Shown here one piece after another: positions 35,923 through 46,028 of a stretch of 64,000 bases of DNA (position 1 is the stretch's first letter; each line of letters starts with the position of its first letter). Under the pieces are notes generated by a model. That model was not told the DNA's origin and did no database searches. It saw nothing but the letters and a program-made list of their open reading frames with translations. The DNA is taken from positions 186,001 to 250,000 of the forward strand of contig JAWKXN010000001.1 of NCBI GenBank assembly GCA_041396965.1, in the 5' to 3' direction. The position numbers and the translations under genes are program-made. The DNA is from Rickettsiales bacterium. GTDB taxonomy: Bacteria > Pseudomonadota > Alphaproteobacteria > Rickettsiales > SXRF01.

Positions 35923-36753
35923 TTATTTTTTACTGGATTTTTTGGAGTTCTTAGCGGATTCTTTGGTAGACACGCTAATTATCTCATTAATTTCTTTCCT
36001 CACCTCTTTAGAGCGGTTCTTCCTCTCTTCTTTTAGAAATTCATTTATCTTTTTATGGATCATAGCGTTTTTACTTAAAGACCATTTAGCTACTTTACGT
36101 ACAACTTTATCAAAATTCTCATCGCCAAGTATCTTTGTTTTTGGGTCAAGCAAATCCACAACCCGCTTTATATAATCAGTATTACCGGTCGCGTAAAAAG
36201 CTCCCCACATAGTGTCAATGTCAGCTGGTTTTATTATCCTGATATCAATTATCTCAATAGTATCATGGCTTAAATATTCCGGCTGGCTTATATCATTTTT
36301 ATATAGCCTATCTATTATATCGTTACGCTTAGCGAGCCATAGGGCGATTTTTACAGTTTTCCTTTGGTTGCTCGTAAACACCACTGACTTCATCCACCCA
36401 TCTACCATATCAGGATTATTGATAAATATAGAACCTATGAAAGTAGAAAACTCAGTCATATTATCAGGGTTACGGTCAAGGAATTGTGAATTTTGCAGCC
36501 ATTGCAGAAAATTTTTAACCTCATCTGTATTTTTATTCACATAATAAAAATGCTCCCATATGGAAAATTTAGTATCTGACTCATCATATTGATTTTTACT
36601 GAACGGATTAACTGCTGTTCCGGCGTTTTTGCTATCAGTAGATTTTTGTTCTGTCTTTGCATCAATAATTTCTTTCGCGTGAGCAGAATATGGGAGTGCG
36701 GCGGAAAAAAGCGCTAGCGCAACTATAGTAAATTTCAGACTATATTTTCTCAT
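35923..36753 (-). CDS. Secreted protein of unknown function at end of topA operon
   Basis: This 276-aa protein has a clear signal peptide (1-26, SAHA/KE). A mostly helical domain follows with MWGAFYATGNTDYIKRVVDLL, a pattern seen in conserved secreted proteins of unknown role. The C-terminus is a Lys/Ser-rich tail. The ATG lies 4 bp after the topA stop codon, so it is probably the fourth gene of plsY-dprA-topA. The family is not identified. Confidence 0.75.
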   Translation of the reverse strand: MRKYSLKFTIVALALFSAALPYSAHAKEIIDAKTEQKSTDSKNAGTAVNPFSKNQYDESDTKFSIWEHFYYVNKNTDEVKNFLQWLQNSQFLDRNPDNMTEFSTFIGSIFINNPDMVDGWMKSVVFTSNQRKTVKIALWLAKRNDIIDRLYKNDISQPEYLSHDTIEIIDIRIIKPADIDTMWGAFYATGNTDYIKRVVDLLDPKTKILGDENFDKVVRKVAKWSLSKNAMIHKKINEFLKEERKNRSKEVRKEINEIISVSTKESAKNSKKSSKK

Positions 36754-36757
36754 ATTA

Positions 36758-39328
36758 CTATCCTTTGCTATTTTTCGTTTTACTTTTCTTGGTGGTTTTT
36801 TTACTAGATACCGCTTTTTTAGGTTTTCCCTTAGAGCCAGAAGCGGTCTTTTCCGCTATTGCCTCTAGCGCTTGCTCAAGAGTAAAATCATCTATATTAA
36901 CATTTTTAGGCATAGGAACATTGATTTTATCATATTTTATATAAGGTCCATACCTTCCTTCAAGTATATTTATCTCCTTATCGTCATCTGGATGCTTACC
37001 CAGCTTTTTCACCACAGTATTTGCCGCCTTACCTTTTTGCGGGGCTTTAGCGAGTACCTCAACCGCCCGATTTATCCCGATTGTAAGCAAATCCTCACTA
37101 GCTGGCAGGGTGGTAAACTTGCCATCATGCAGTATATAAGGACCGAACCTGCCATTATTTACACTTATAGTTTTTCCGGTATCTGGATGCTTACCAAGCT
37201 CTCTTGGCAGAGATAGCAGAGCTATAGCGGTTTCAAGAGTTATATCCTCCGCTTTCATAGATTTTAATAAACTAGCTCTTTTTGGTGATTTACCTTCACC
37301 AAGCTGAACATAAATACCGTAAGGACCTTTACGCATGGAGATGGTTTCACCATCTTCTGGATTAATACCAAGATCTTTTGGTAATTTTAATATATCACCA
37401 TTTTCATCTGTTATTGGAGGTTCACTACTCTCACCAAGCTGCGCTTTATAATCACATTCTGGATAGTTGGAGCATGATATATAAGGACCATATCTGCCAA
37501 TTTTAAGACCAAGAGTGCCACCCTCACAGGATGGACATTTCCTTGCCTTATCAAGATCTTTATCGTTTTCGCCACTACCAAAAGCATACGTTGCAAGTAG
37601 ACGGTTTAACGCTTCTAGCACATCATTTATGGAAAGATTTTTGCTTTCATCTATCTTAACAATAAAATCATTCCAGAAATCCCTTAGAACTACTTTCCAA
37701 TCAATATCACCCGCTGAAATATCATCAAGACGGTTTTCCAGATCAGCGGTAAACCCATATTCAACATAGCGCTCAAAGAAGCTTACCAAGAAAGCGTTAA
37801 CCAGCCTTCCAAGTGATTCCGCCACAAAGCGTTTTTTCTCAAGGCGAACATATTTTCTATCTTGTAATACAGAAATTATGGAGGCATATGTAGAAGGTCT
37901 ACCAATACCAAGCTCTTCTAGTTTTTTCACCAAACTAGCTTCCGAATAGCGAGGCGGCGGCTCAGTAAAATGTTGTTGTGGTATTATGTCATTTACACTT
38001 AATTTTTCGTTTTTCTCAAGAGGCGGAAGCTTTGAGTTATTCTCATCGTCATTTTCATCATCTTTACCTTCTTGATATAGTTTTAAGAAGCCGTCAAAAC
38101 GCATCACCGAGCCGTTAGCCCGTAGTGCCACTTCTTTGCCATCATCATATATATTTACCACAAGCTGATCAAAAATGGCTGATTCCATCTGGCTTGCTAC
38201 TGTCCGCTTATATATCAGCTCATAAAGTTTTTTCTGTTCCTCACTGATCTTCGCTTTTTGCGGGGTAAGCGAAATATCGGTAGGTCGGATTGCCTCATGC
38301 GCTTCCTGCGCGTTTTTCGCTTTTGTTTTATAAGAACGTGGCGAGGAGGGTACATATTTATCGCCATGTGTCGCGCCAATATGACCACGAACCGCCTGCA
38401 CAGCGTCACTAGCGATACTCACGCTATCGGTACGCATATAGGTTATAAGACCTTCCTCATAAAGTTTTTGGGCAATGGTCATGGTTTTCTTAGCGCCAAA
38501 TCCGCATTTGCGGGCGGCTTCTTGTTGCAGGGTAGAGGTGGTAAAAGGTGGCGCTGGATGACGGCGCGCTTGTTTTTCCTCCATGCTTACCACATGGTAT
38601 TTTCTATCCTTCAAATCGGAGGCTATAGACTTTGCCGATTTTTCATCAGTAATAGAGAATTTCTCCATTTTCTCATTTTTATATTCTACAAGACGCGCGG
38701 AAAATTCCTCGTTTTTCTGGGTTTTAAGCAGGGCTTTTATGTCCCAATATTCTTGTGAGATGAATTGCTCAATCTCCTCGTCACGTGTACAGATAAGACG
38801 TAGAGCTACTGACTGTACTCTTCCCGCCGAGCGACTTCCCGGAAGTTTCCGCCATAACACTGGTGATAAAGTAAAACCAACCAGATAGTCAAGAGCACGC
38901 CTTGCTTGCTGAGCGTTTACCATGTTCATATCAATGGAGCGTGGATGCTTAAAAGACTCAAGTACGGATTTTTTAGTTATCTCATTAAAAGTTACACGCT
39001 GGACGTTCAGATTTTTCTTAATAGCCTTAGAGTGTTTAAGAGCCTCAAGAACATGCCACGATATAGCTTCTCCTTCACGGTCAGGGTCAGTCGCGAGAAA
39101 AAGATTGTCAGCATCTTTAACCGCTTTAGTTATAGCCGATAGATGCTTCTTAGAAGTGCTATCAACTTCGTACACCATAGAAAAATCATCATCCGGCTTT
39201 ACCGAGCCTTCTTTGCTTGGCAGATCCCGTACATGACCGAATGAGGCGAGGACGGTATAATCATTTCCCAAATATTTATTTATGGTTTTCGCTTTAGATG
39301 GGGACTCAACTACTACTACATTATTCAC
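36758..39328 (-). CDS. topA: DNA topoisomerase I
   Basis: This 856-aa type IA topoisomerase relaxes negative supercoils. The Toprim domain starts VVVESPSKAKTINKYLG and has DPDREGEAISWH. The active-site Tyr is in GLITYMRTDSVS near residue 294. A C-terminal four-Cys zinc finger lies near residue 600 (CPSCEGGTLG ... CSNYPECDY). After it come several GRYGPYI-type repeats and a Lys-rich tail, usual in alphaproteobacterial TopA. It is 2 bp downstream of dprA in one operon. Confidence 0.97.
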   Translation of the reverse strand: MNNVVVVESPSKAKTINKYLGNDYTVLASFGHVRDLPSKEGSVKPDDDFSMVYEVDSTSKKHLSAITKAVKDADNLFLATDPDREGEAISWHVLEALKHSKAIKKNLNVQRVTFNEITKKSVLESFKHPRSIDMNMVNAQQARRALDYLVGFTLSPVLWRKLPGSRSAGRVQSVALRLICTRDEEIEQFISQEYWDIKALLKTQKNEEFSARLVEYKNEKMEKFSITDEKSAKSIASDLKDRKYHVVSMEEKQARRHPAPPFTTSTLQQEAARKCGFGAKKTMTIAQKLYEEGLITYMRTDSVSIASDAVQAVRGHIGATHGDKYVPSSPRSYKTKAKNAQEAHEAIRPTDISLTPQKAKISEEQKKLYELIYKRTVASQMESAIFDQLVVNIYDDGKEVALRANGSVMRFDGFLKLYQEGKDDENDDENNSKLPPLEKNEKLSVNDIIPQQHFTEPPPRYSEASLVKKLEELGIGRPSTYASIISVLQDRKYVRLEKKRFVAESLGRLVNAFLVSFFERYVEYGFTADLENRLDDISAGDIDWKVVLRDFWNDFIVKIDESKNLSINDVLEALNRLLATYAFGSGENDKDLDKARKCPSCEGGTLGLKIGRYGPYISCSNYPECDYKAQLGESSEPPITDENGDILKLPKDLGINPEDGETISMRKGPYGIYVQLGEGKSPKRASLLKSMKAEDITLETAIALLSLPRELGKHPDTGKTISVNNGRFGPYILHDGKFTTLPASEDLLTIGINRAVEVLAKAPQKGKAANTVVKKLGKHPDDDKEINILEGRYGPYIKYDKINVPMPKNVNIDDFTLEQALEAIAEKTASGSKGKPKKAVSSKKTTKKSKTKNSKG

Positions 39329-39330
39329 TG

Positions 39331-40479
39331 TTATACCAATACTGCTTCTTCTGTTGTGTTAATCAGATAAACCCTGCCTCCAGCGCTACGCTTTGCCACT
39401 CCAGCAAGCTCCAGCTCTAACAATACTGTCTGCATAGCAGAGGCAGAGGTATGGCACTGTTCTATCAATTCGTCAATAGATACGGCGTAACTGCTTAATT
39501 TATCAATAATTTTTTTGCGTAATTCAATAATTTCGTCTTCAGCGACTGGCGCGGAATCAACCATATTGGTAAAATTCACGGATGGCGTTTCCAGCAAGTT
39601 TGACTGTCTTAGATGTTTTATCGCCTCCAATATATCATCTGGTGATTGTGCCATTATCGCCCCTTGTTTTATAAGTTGGTTGCAGCCTTTGGAACGAGGA
39701 TCAAGGGGGGTGCCCGGAACAGCGAAAACCTCACGATTGTTTTCCAGAGCGAGATTAGCGGTAATTAACGAACCAGATTTTGGTGAAGCCTCTACTATAA
39801 GAGTACCAACACTCATGCCAGCTATTATCCGGTTGCGTCCAGGAAAGCTTCCGGCAAATGGCAGTCCACCAAATGGCTGCTCACTAATTACCGCGCCTTT
39901 TTCAAAAATTTCCTGATAGAGGTTTTTATTCTCCGGTGGATATGTATTATCAATCCCACCAGCTATTACCGCTATCGTTCCACTATCAAGTGAGCCTTTA
40001 TGGGCAAAACTATCAATTCCACGAGCGAGTCCTGATATTATTATAATATCATTTTGTCCAAGCTCATACGCCCAGTCACGTGCCAGTTTACAGCCTCCAG
40101 CAGAGGCATTACGCGCGCCAACCACAGCGATTATGGTTTTGTTGTTCCACAAATTTTTATTGCCACGTACCGTGATTACTGGTGGTGGATCTGGTGTGTT
40201 AAGCAGTAAGGCAGGGTATGACGGATCATTATAGGCTATCATTTGCGCGCCAAATTTTCTGGATTTTTCTATTTCCAATTCAGCAAGCTCTCTTGAGAAT
40301 GGAATGACCGGTTTTTTCCTACCACCCAGCCGAGAAAGCTCAGGAAGTGCTTTTAGCGCTTTTTCACTATTTCCATATTTCCTTATTAGATTGAAAAAGG
40401 TTATTGGTCCCACATTCTGGGTACGAATAAGCCTCAATGCGTCAACAAGGCTATCATAAGCGCTGATTTCTGTAATCAT
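39331..40479 (-). CDS. dprA: DNA-processing protein DprA
   Basis: This 382-aa protein loads RecA on incoming single-stranded DNA during transformation. The Rossmann-like core is complete: VGARNASAGG, IISGLARGIDSFAHKGSL, TIAVIAGGIDNTYPPEN, SEQPFGGLPFAGSFPGRNRIIAG. A C-terminal winged-helix-like domain follows (about 305-370). It is 2 bp from plsY upstream and 2 bp from topA downstream, a conserved alphaproteobacterial cluster. Confidence 0.96.
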   Translation of the reverse strand: MITEISAYDSLVDALRLIRTQNVGPITFFNLIRKYGNSEKALKALPELSRLGGRKKPVIPFSRELAELEIEKSRKFGAQMIAYNDPSYPALLLNTPDPPPVITVRGNKNLWNNKTIIAVVGARNASAGGCKLARDWAYELGQNDIIIISGLARGIDSFAHKGSLDSGTIAVIAGGIDNTYPPENKNLYQEIFEKGAVISEQPFGGLPFAGSFPGRNRIIAGMSVGTLIVEASPKSGSLITANLALENNREVFAVPGTPLDPRSKGCNQLIKQGAIMAQSPDDILEAIKHLRQSNLLETPSVNFTNMVDSAPVAEDEIIELRKKIIDKLSSYAVSIDELIEQCHTSASAMQTVLLELELAGVAKRSAGGRVYLINTTEEAVLV

Positions 40480-40481
40480 TG

Positions 40482-41078
40482 CTATCCTCGCCTGCTTCTA
40501 AAAGACATTTCCGTGCCATTTAGCAATCTTGATATATTATGACGGTGGCTATAAATAACTATGAGGAACAGGAAGAAGCATATAACCGCCATGCTATAAC
40601 CGTCAAACATATAGGATATTATCGGTGAGTAAGCAATGCTAAGTAGGGCGGAAACTGAGGAAATGCGGGTTATTAAGAAAGTGGCTAGCCACAGAGCGCA
40701 TATTACAAGCGCGAATATCCAGTTAACAGCGAAAAATACACCAAGTATGGTGGCTACTCCTTTGCCGCCCTTAAATTTAAGCCATATTGGGAATATGTGT
40801 CCAATTACCACGAATACAGCCGCTAACAATGCAAGCTCGTTATTATATAAATAGCTAGTAAGTTTAACAGCGAGTACACCTTTTAGAGCATCAAGAAGTA
40901 AAGTTATGATAGCAAGACTTTTTCTTCCTGTACGCATTACGTTGGTAGCGCCTATATTTCCTGAACCTATAGAGCGTATATCGCCAAGCCCTAGCAGGCG
41001 GGTCAAAATAAAGCCGAATGGGATAGAGCCTATAATGTAGGAGATAAGAAAGACCTCAAATATCCAGCTCAGATTCAT
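40482..41078 (-). CDS. plsY: Glycerol-3-phosphate acyltransferase PlsY
   Basis: This 198-aa inner-membrane enzyme uses acyl-phosphate to acylate glycerol-3-phosphate, the first step of phospholipid synthesis. The conserved loops are GSIPFGFILTRLLGLGDIR, GSGNIGATNVMRTG and FKGGKGVATILG, with the expected hydrophobic segments. It is the first gene of the plsY-dprA-topA operon. Confidence 0.96.
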   Translation of the reverse strand: MNLSWIFEVFLISYIIGSIPFGFILTRLLGLGDIRSIGSGNIGATNVMRTGRKSLAIITLLLDALKGVLAVKLTSYLYNNELALLAAVFVVIGHIFPIWLKFKGGKGVATILGVFFAVNWIFALVICALWLATFLITRISSVSALLSIAYSPIISYMFDGYSMAVICFFLFLIVIYSHRHNISRLLNGTEMSFRSRRG

Positions 41079-41177
41079 AAAGTTCCTTTTTGGAAAACAG
41101 ACATCATGCTTTTGATTAGATGCTAAATGTTAATTCTATGTTAAATTTACGGCTAGTCCGCTAAAAATATATTAATA

Positions 41178-41642
41178 TTATATCTTTATCATCTTGTCCA
41201 GATAACCCTGTAATATATAGCTTGCGGCTAGTTTGTCCACCAATTCACCTCTGCGTTTTCTTGACATATCCGCCTGAATCATCATTTTTTCCACCGCCAT
41301 TGTTGACATTCTTTCGTCCCAAAGCGTCATGGGCAGCTTTATTTGTTTGCTAATATTGGATATGAAAGTGTTAACTGACTGAGTGCGTGAGTTGCTCCCA
41401 CCGTCCATATTTAGCGGATTACCGATTATAAGACCGCATATATCCTGTTTGCTTATTACGTCTTTTAATATTTCAATATCCTTACTAAATTTTTTACGTT
41501 CTATCGTAAGAAGAGGGCTGGCGATTACTCGTCTCAAGTCACTTATCGCTATCCCAATAGTTTTTTCGCCAACATCAAGCCCTAATAATCTAGCCTCTTT
41601 TGGTAAAGCTTTGTTAAATTCATCTTGGTTTTTTACGAGCAT
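41178..41642 (-). CDS. ruvX: RuvX/YqgF-type pre-16S rRNA nuclease
   Basis: This 154-aa RNase H-fold nuclease matures the 16S rRNA 5' end. LGLDVGEKTIGIAISD has the first catalytic Asp; VGNPLNMDG-like IGNPLNMDGG and LWDERMSTMAVEKMM contain the other conserved positions. It is divergent from gatC at 41750, a common alphaproteobacterial neighbour. Confidence 0.93.
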   Translation of the reverse strand: MLVKNQDEFNKALPKEARLLGLDVGEKTIGIAISDLRRVIASPLLTIERKKFSKDIEILKDVISKQDICGLIIGNPLNMDGGSNSRTQSVNTFISNISKQIKLPMTLWDERMSTMAVEKMMIQADMSRKRRGELVDKLAASYILQGYLDKMIKI

Positions 41643-41749
41643 GGCTATATAGGTTGGTTATTAGAAATATAGTATAAGACTTTACTAGCCGTAAATCACT
41701 GGCTATTACAAACTACTAGATACTAACTACTCTTAAAAGGAAAATATTA

Positions 41750-42037
41750 ATGTCTATAGACACAAAAACGGTAGCGAAAATAGCCAGACTTGCCAGAATC
41801 GCCGTGAGTGAGGAGGAAAAAGAGCATTTCGCCGGAGAGATTTCTGACATACTAAGGTGGATAGAGCAGCTATCGGAAGTCGATACGGATGGTGTTCCGC
41901 TTATGACCTCCGTATGTGAGGCAACACTGCCATTAAGGAAGGATGCTGTAACTGATGGTAATCAACAGGTGGCAGTTCTTAAAAACTCCCCAGAAAGTGA
42001 TTATGGCTGTTTTGTGGTTCCTAAGGTGATGGAATGA
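41750..42037 (+). CDS. gatC: Asp/Glu-tRNA amidotransferase subunit C
   Basis: This 95-aa small subunit stabilises GatA-GatB. It has the usual KIARLARIAVSEEE start and the helix DILRWIEQLSEVDTDGV, with the C-terminal LRKDAVTDG. AAAAGGAAAAT precedes the ATG. It is the first gene of gatC-orf-gatA-orf-gatB, for making Gln-tRNA and/or Asn-tRNA by transamidation. Confidence 0.95.
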   Translation: MSIDTKTVAKIARLARIAVSEEEKEHFAGEISDILRWIEQLSEVDTDGVPLMTSVCEATLPLRKDAVTDGNQQVAVLKNSPESDYGCFVVPKVME

Positions 42038-42047
42038 CGAGATTGTA

Positions 42048-42272
42048 ATGGATGATAAAAATTTTATAGCCGAATACGCGGCAAACGAGATAATTCGTAT
42101 TAACGAGCGTATCAGAGAAATGATAGAATCTGAGAACACGCCTTCTGATGAATTCAGAAATGAAGTGATAACCGATATAGAAAATACACTTGAGAGGTTG
42201 CGTAAGGCGGTTTCTTATGTGATAGAGACTACAGATGAGGATAATGATAATGCTGATAACAAATATAATTGA
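42048..42272 (+). CDS. Small acidic helical protein inside gat operon
   Basis: This 74-aa protein is predicted as two charged helices (IIRINERIREMIESEN, VITDIENTLERLRKAVSYVI) with an acidic Asp/Asn tail. It starts 10 bp after gatC and ends 21 bp before gatA, so it is cotranscribed. I do not recognise the family; no signal or membrane segment. Confidence 0.6.
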   Translation: MDDKNFIAEYAANEIIRINERIREMIESENTPSDEFRNEVITDIENTLERLRKAVSYVIETTDEDNDNADNKYN

Positions 42273-42293
42273 ATGATTTTGGTGAGTAATTAA

Positions 42294-43781
42294 ATGACAG
42301 ATAATTTACGCGAATTAACATTAGCGCAAATGCGTGATGGGCTTAGAAAAAAAGAATTTTCAGCGGTGGAGCTAACACAAGCGCATCTTGATGAGATAGA
42401 AAAAACTAATTCTTATTATAACGCTTTTATAACTATCACCAAAGACAAAGCTCTTGAGATGGCGTATGCTTCTGATACGCGCATTGCAAAAGGTGAGGGC
42501 GGAGCGGTTGAGGGTATTCCGGTTGGAGTAAAGGATTTATTTTGTACTAAAGGGGTGCTTACTACCGCCGCCTCTCATATACTTGATGGTTTCGTACCAC
42601 AATATGAATCGGCGATTACTGAAAATATCTGGAATGCTGGTGGGGTAATGCTGGGTAAGGTGAATCTGGATGAGTTCGCTATGGGTTCGGCTAATATCAC
42701 CAGCTATTATGGCAATGTGGTAAATCCATGGCAAAGAAAAGGTGATGACGCTAAGTTAGTACCAGGTGGCTCTTCCGGTGGCTCGGCGGCTTTGGTTGCG
42801 GCGAACCTCGCTCCAATGGCGCTGGGTACAGATACCGGAGGGTCAATTCGGCAGCCCGCCGCTTTTTGTGGTGTGGTTGGGATGAAACCAACTTATGGTC
42901 GCTGCTCACGCTGGGGGACTATTGCTTTTGCTAGTTCGCTTGATCAAGCGGGACCTATTACCAGAGATGTTCGTGATAGCGCTATAATGCTTTCGGTTAT
43001 GTGTGGTCACGACAAAAGGGATTCAACCTCCGCTAATCTGGAAGTTCCGGATTTTGAAGGACTACTTAATTCTGACGTAAAAGGTAAAAAAATTGGTGTT
43101 CCAACAGAGTATCGTCCAGAAGGAATTAATGAGGATATAAGCAAGGTTTGGGATAATGGTATAAAACTGCTTAAAGAAGCGGGCGCGCAAATAATAGAGA
43201 TAAGCTTGCCACACACTAAATATGCTTTGCCAACTTACTATATCGTAGCTCCCGCTGAATGCTCATCTAATCTCGCTCGCTATGATGGTGTACGCTTTGG
43301 CCTGCGGGTTGGTGGAGATGGTAGTCTTACTGATATGTATGAGCAAACCCGTGCCGCTGGCTTTGGTAGAGAAGTAAAACGGCGGGTTATGATCGGAACT
43401 TATGTACTGTCCGCTGGTTATTATGACGCTTACTACAAAAAGGCGCAAAAACTACGTTGGCTTATCGCTGAGGATTTTAGGAAAGCTTTTGAGATGGTAG
43501 ATGTGATACTTACTCCAACCACCCCATCAGCGGCGTTTGATTTTAACCATAAACCGAAAGATCCAGTGGAGATGTATCTAAATGATGTGTTTACCGTGCC
43601 TTCTTCGCTGGCTGGACTGCCAGCTATTTCTATTCCCGCCGGATTAAATAAAGATGGTTTGCCGCTGGGCTTACAAATTATCGGCAAAGCGTTTGATGAG
43701 CAGGAAGTTCTGAATGTGGCTTATGGCTTGGAGAAAATACTCCCCGCGCGTATTCATTTCACTGATGCAGTGGATAATTAA
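42294..43781 (+). CDS. gatA: Asp/Glu-tRNA amidotransferase subunit A
   Basis: This 495-aa amidase-signature enzyme releases ammonia from glutamine for tRNA-dependent amidation. The Ser-cisSer-Lys triad lies in VGVKDLFCTKG and GGSSGGSAALVAANLAPMALGTDTGGSIRQPA (quoted here only to mark the region about residues 158-190). Length is standard. Confidence 0.97.
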   Translation: MTDNLRELTLAQMRDGLRKKEFSAVELTQAHLDEIEKTNSYYNAFITITKDKALEMAYASDTRIAKGEGGAVEGIPVGVKDLFCTKGVLTTAASHILDGFVPQYESAITENIWNAGGVMLGKVNLDEFAMGSANITSYYGNVVNPWQRKGDDAKLVPGGSSGGSAALVAANLAPMALGTDTGGSIRQPAAFCGVVGMKPTYGRCSRWGTIAFASSLDQAGPITRDVRDSAIMLSVMCGHDKRDSTSANLEVPDFEGLLNSDVKGKKIGVPTEYRPEGINEDISKVWDNGIKLLKEAGAQIIEISLPHTKYALPTYYIVAPAECSSNLARYDGVRFGLRVGGDGSLTDMYEQTRAAGFGREVKRRVMIGTYVLSAGYYDAYYKKAQKLRWLIAEDFRKAFEMVDVILTPTTPSAAFDFNHKPKDPVEMYLNDVFTVPSSLAGLPAISIPAGLNKDGLPLGLQIIGKAFDEQEVLNVAYGLEKILPARIHFTDAVDN

Positions 43782-43793
43782 TAGGAGATTGCT

Positions 43794-44072
43794 ATGTTAG
43801 ACAAAGACTCATCATCTGATTTCGCTATTACCAGCGCATTGCGTGATGCGGTAAATGCGGCTCTTAATGATCCTGAGTTTATTCATAATCTAGCTGAGAA
43901 ACTGGCAGATATAATGGAAAATCGCTTGTCACAGCAGCGTAATGTTAAACTTGCGGAAATTAAAAATATGCTAAGTGAAGGGATTAATAGCGGTAGAGCT
44001 GGTTCGGCTGAGTCTGTTTTCAATCGTTTGGCAGAAAAATATAGAACAATGATAGCGGAGGCAGGTAAGTGA
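43794..44072 (+). CDS. Small helical protein inside gat operon, ParD-like tail
   Basis: This 92-aa protein has a good ribosome-binding site (AGGAGA, 6 bases before ATG). It sits 12 bp after gatA and 30 bp before gatB. The C-terminal part, EGINSGRAGSAESVFNRLAEK, loosely resembles the toxin-binding tail of ParD-type antitoxins, but no toxin gene is adjacent, so the similarity may be chance. Function unknown. Confidence 0.6.
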   Translation: MLDKDSSSDFAITSALRDAVNAALNDPEFIHNLAEKLADIMENRLSQQRNVKLAEIKNMLSEGINSGRAGSAESVFNRLAEKYRTMIAEAGK

Positions 44073-44102
44073 TAAATAAGGTAACAACGCCACGAGGGGA
44101 AT

Positions 44103-45545
44103 ATGTTAATAAAAGGTAATACAGGCGATTGGGAAATTATTATCGGGCTGGAGGTACACGCTCAGATAAATACCAAATCTAAACTTTTTTCAGGAGCGTC
44201 TACTGAATTTGGTAATGAACCGAATGAAAATGTGGCGTTTTTAGATGCTGGAATGCCGGGAATGTTGCCCGTGCTAAATGAGGAAGCAGTAACGCAAACT
44301 ATAAAAACCGGACTTGCTCTGGGCGCGCAGATTAATCTTAAAAGTGTGTTTGACCGCAAAAATTATTTTTATCCTGACTTACCGCAGGGTTATCAGATTT
44401 CACAATATCTAGATCCTATAGTTGGCAAGGGTGAGATAGTTTTGGATATGCCAGAAGGTGATAAGAAAGTCGGAGTTACCCGTATTCACATTGAGCAGGA
44501 TGCTGGTAAATCCTTACATGAATATAAGCCTAAAAATACTTGTATTGACTTAAACCGTGCCGGTGTGCCGCTTATGGAAATTGTCTCCGAGCCGGACATA
44601 CGCAGCGCTGATGAGGCGGTGTCTTATATGAAAAAACTGCGCTCAATCTTGCGTTATATCGGCAGTTGTGACGGTGATATGGAAAAAGGTAATCTACGCT
44701 GTGACGCGAATGTTTCAGTGCGCAAACTGGGTGAGGAGTTTGGTACACGTTGTGAGATTAAAAATCTTAACTCAATGCGTTTTATGAATAAGGCAATTGA
44801 GTTTGAGGCGATGCGTCAGGTAGATATTTTAGAAAGTGGTGGGGTTATAGATCAGGAAACTCGGCTGTTTGATTCAGCAAAGGGCGAGACCCGCACCATG
44901 CGCAGCAAAGAGGACGCTCACGATTACCGCTATTTCCCTGATCCTGACTTGCTGCCTTTGGAGTTTTCACAGGAATATGTTGACTCACTAAAATCCAACC
45001 TGCCGGAATTACCGGACGCTAAAAAACAGCGTTACATGGAAAAATTCGGTTTATCCGCTTATGACGCTGGAGTAATTGTCGCTGAGAAATCTATAAGTGA
45101 GTATTACGAGGAGTTGGTAGTTAAAATAGATCCTAAACTTGCCGCGAGCTGGATGACGGTTGAACTGTTCGCCCGTCTTAACAAAATGGGCTTAGATATT
45201 GAGAATTCACCAATTGCGGCGGAAAAATTCAGTGGTTTGCTTGCTCTTATTTCCGATGACACCATATCTGGTAAAATAGCGAAGGATGTGCTGGACATAA
45301 TGTTTGAAAGCGGCAAGGAAGCCGCCGTCATAGTTGAGGAAAAAGGCTTAAAACAGGTAAGTGACAGCGGTGCTATTGAAAAAATAATAGATGAAGTGCT
45401 TGCCGCGAATCCTGACAAGGTAGCCGAGTATAAGGGCGGTAAGGATAAGTTATTTGGCTTTTTTGTCGGACAAACTATGAAAGCCAGCGGCGGCAAGGTA
45501 AATCCGCAGGTGGTAAACGAGTTGCTGAAGAAGAAATTATCTTGA
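44103..45545 (+). CDS. gatB: Asp/Glu-tRNA amidotransferase subunit B
   Basis: This 480-aa kinase subunit activates Glu-tRNA(Gln)/Asp-tRNA(Asn). Conserved parts: IIGLEVHAQINTKSKLFS, RKNYFYPDLPQGYQISQ, RIHIEQDAGKSLHE, DLNRAGVPLMEIVSEPD, RCDANVSVR, and the C-terminal YqeY-like helices ending NPQVVNELLKKKL. GAGGGGA precedes the ATG. Confidence 0.97.
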   Translation: MLIKGNTGDWEIIIGLEVHAQINTKSKLFSGASTEFGNEPNENVAFLDAGMPGMLPVLNEEAVTQTIKTGLALGAQINLKSVFDRKNYFYPDLPQGYQISQYLDPIVGKGEIVLDMPEGDKKVGVTRIHIEQDAGKSLHEYKPKNTCIDLNRAGVPLMEIVSEPDIRSADEAVSYMKKLRSILRYIGSCDGDMEKGNLRCDANVSVRKLGEEFGTRCEIKNLNSMRFMNKAIEFEAMRQVDILESGGVIDQETRLFDSAKGETRTMRSKEDAHDYRYFPDPDLLPLEFSQEYVDSLKSNLPELPDAKKQRYMEKFGLSAYDAGVIVAEKSISEYYEELVVKIDPKLAASWMTVELFARLNKMGLDIENSPIAAEKFSGLLALISDDTISGKIAKDVLDIMFESGKEAAVIVEEKGLKQVSDSGAIEKIIDEVLAANPDKVAEYKGGKDKLFGFFVGQTMKASGGKVNPQVVNELLKKKLS

Positions 45546-46028
45546 TAATCTATGGTTAAGCTGAACTATGGCTAAGATGCTTCTAACATATTGTTATTGC
45601 TTGTATTTATAAGGGAGTAAGAAGCACGACCAGCAGGCTGTGCCAGCCATCAGCTATGTCCCATGTGAAAGACAGTAGTCTTTCACGGGGACAATATACA
45701 AAAGCTCGTCATTCCGTGTGCCGCGAAGCGGCAGCGCGGAATCTTATGCTCCAGCAACTATTATAACTTACAAAATCACTATTCTTCAAATGCTTAAATG
45801 AGTAAATATACTCATTATGAATAAAAACATTACATGATTTTATTCAATTTTACGCTTGCTTCGCAGCGGAAAGCCTTATCTTTCGTAAGGATTTCATACT
45901 TGTTTTGTATAAAAATTATCCAAAACAAGTATAGTTTTTTAATTGTCATACAGTCTTAACAGTCAAAGATATATTAATATGCTAGCATAAGATATTAATT
46001 ATGGTGTTTGTGTTCTGGGTAAGTAGCT
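45546..46028. repeat. Constant-loop hairpin cluster, locus 5
   Basis: GCACGAC/GCTGTGC around CAGCAG at 45624-45643 is imperfect. GTGAAAGA/TCTTTCAC around CAGTAG at 45665-45686 is perfect. A variant GTCATTCCG repeat with CCGC/GCGG palindrome follows at 45711-45750. The remaining 280 bp is AT-rich and shows no gene. Confidence 0.75.
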
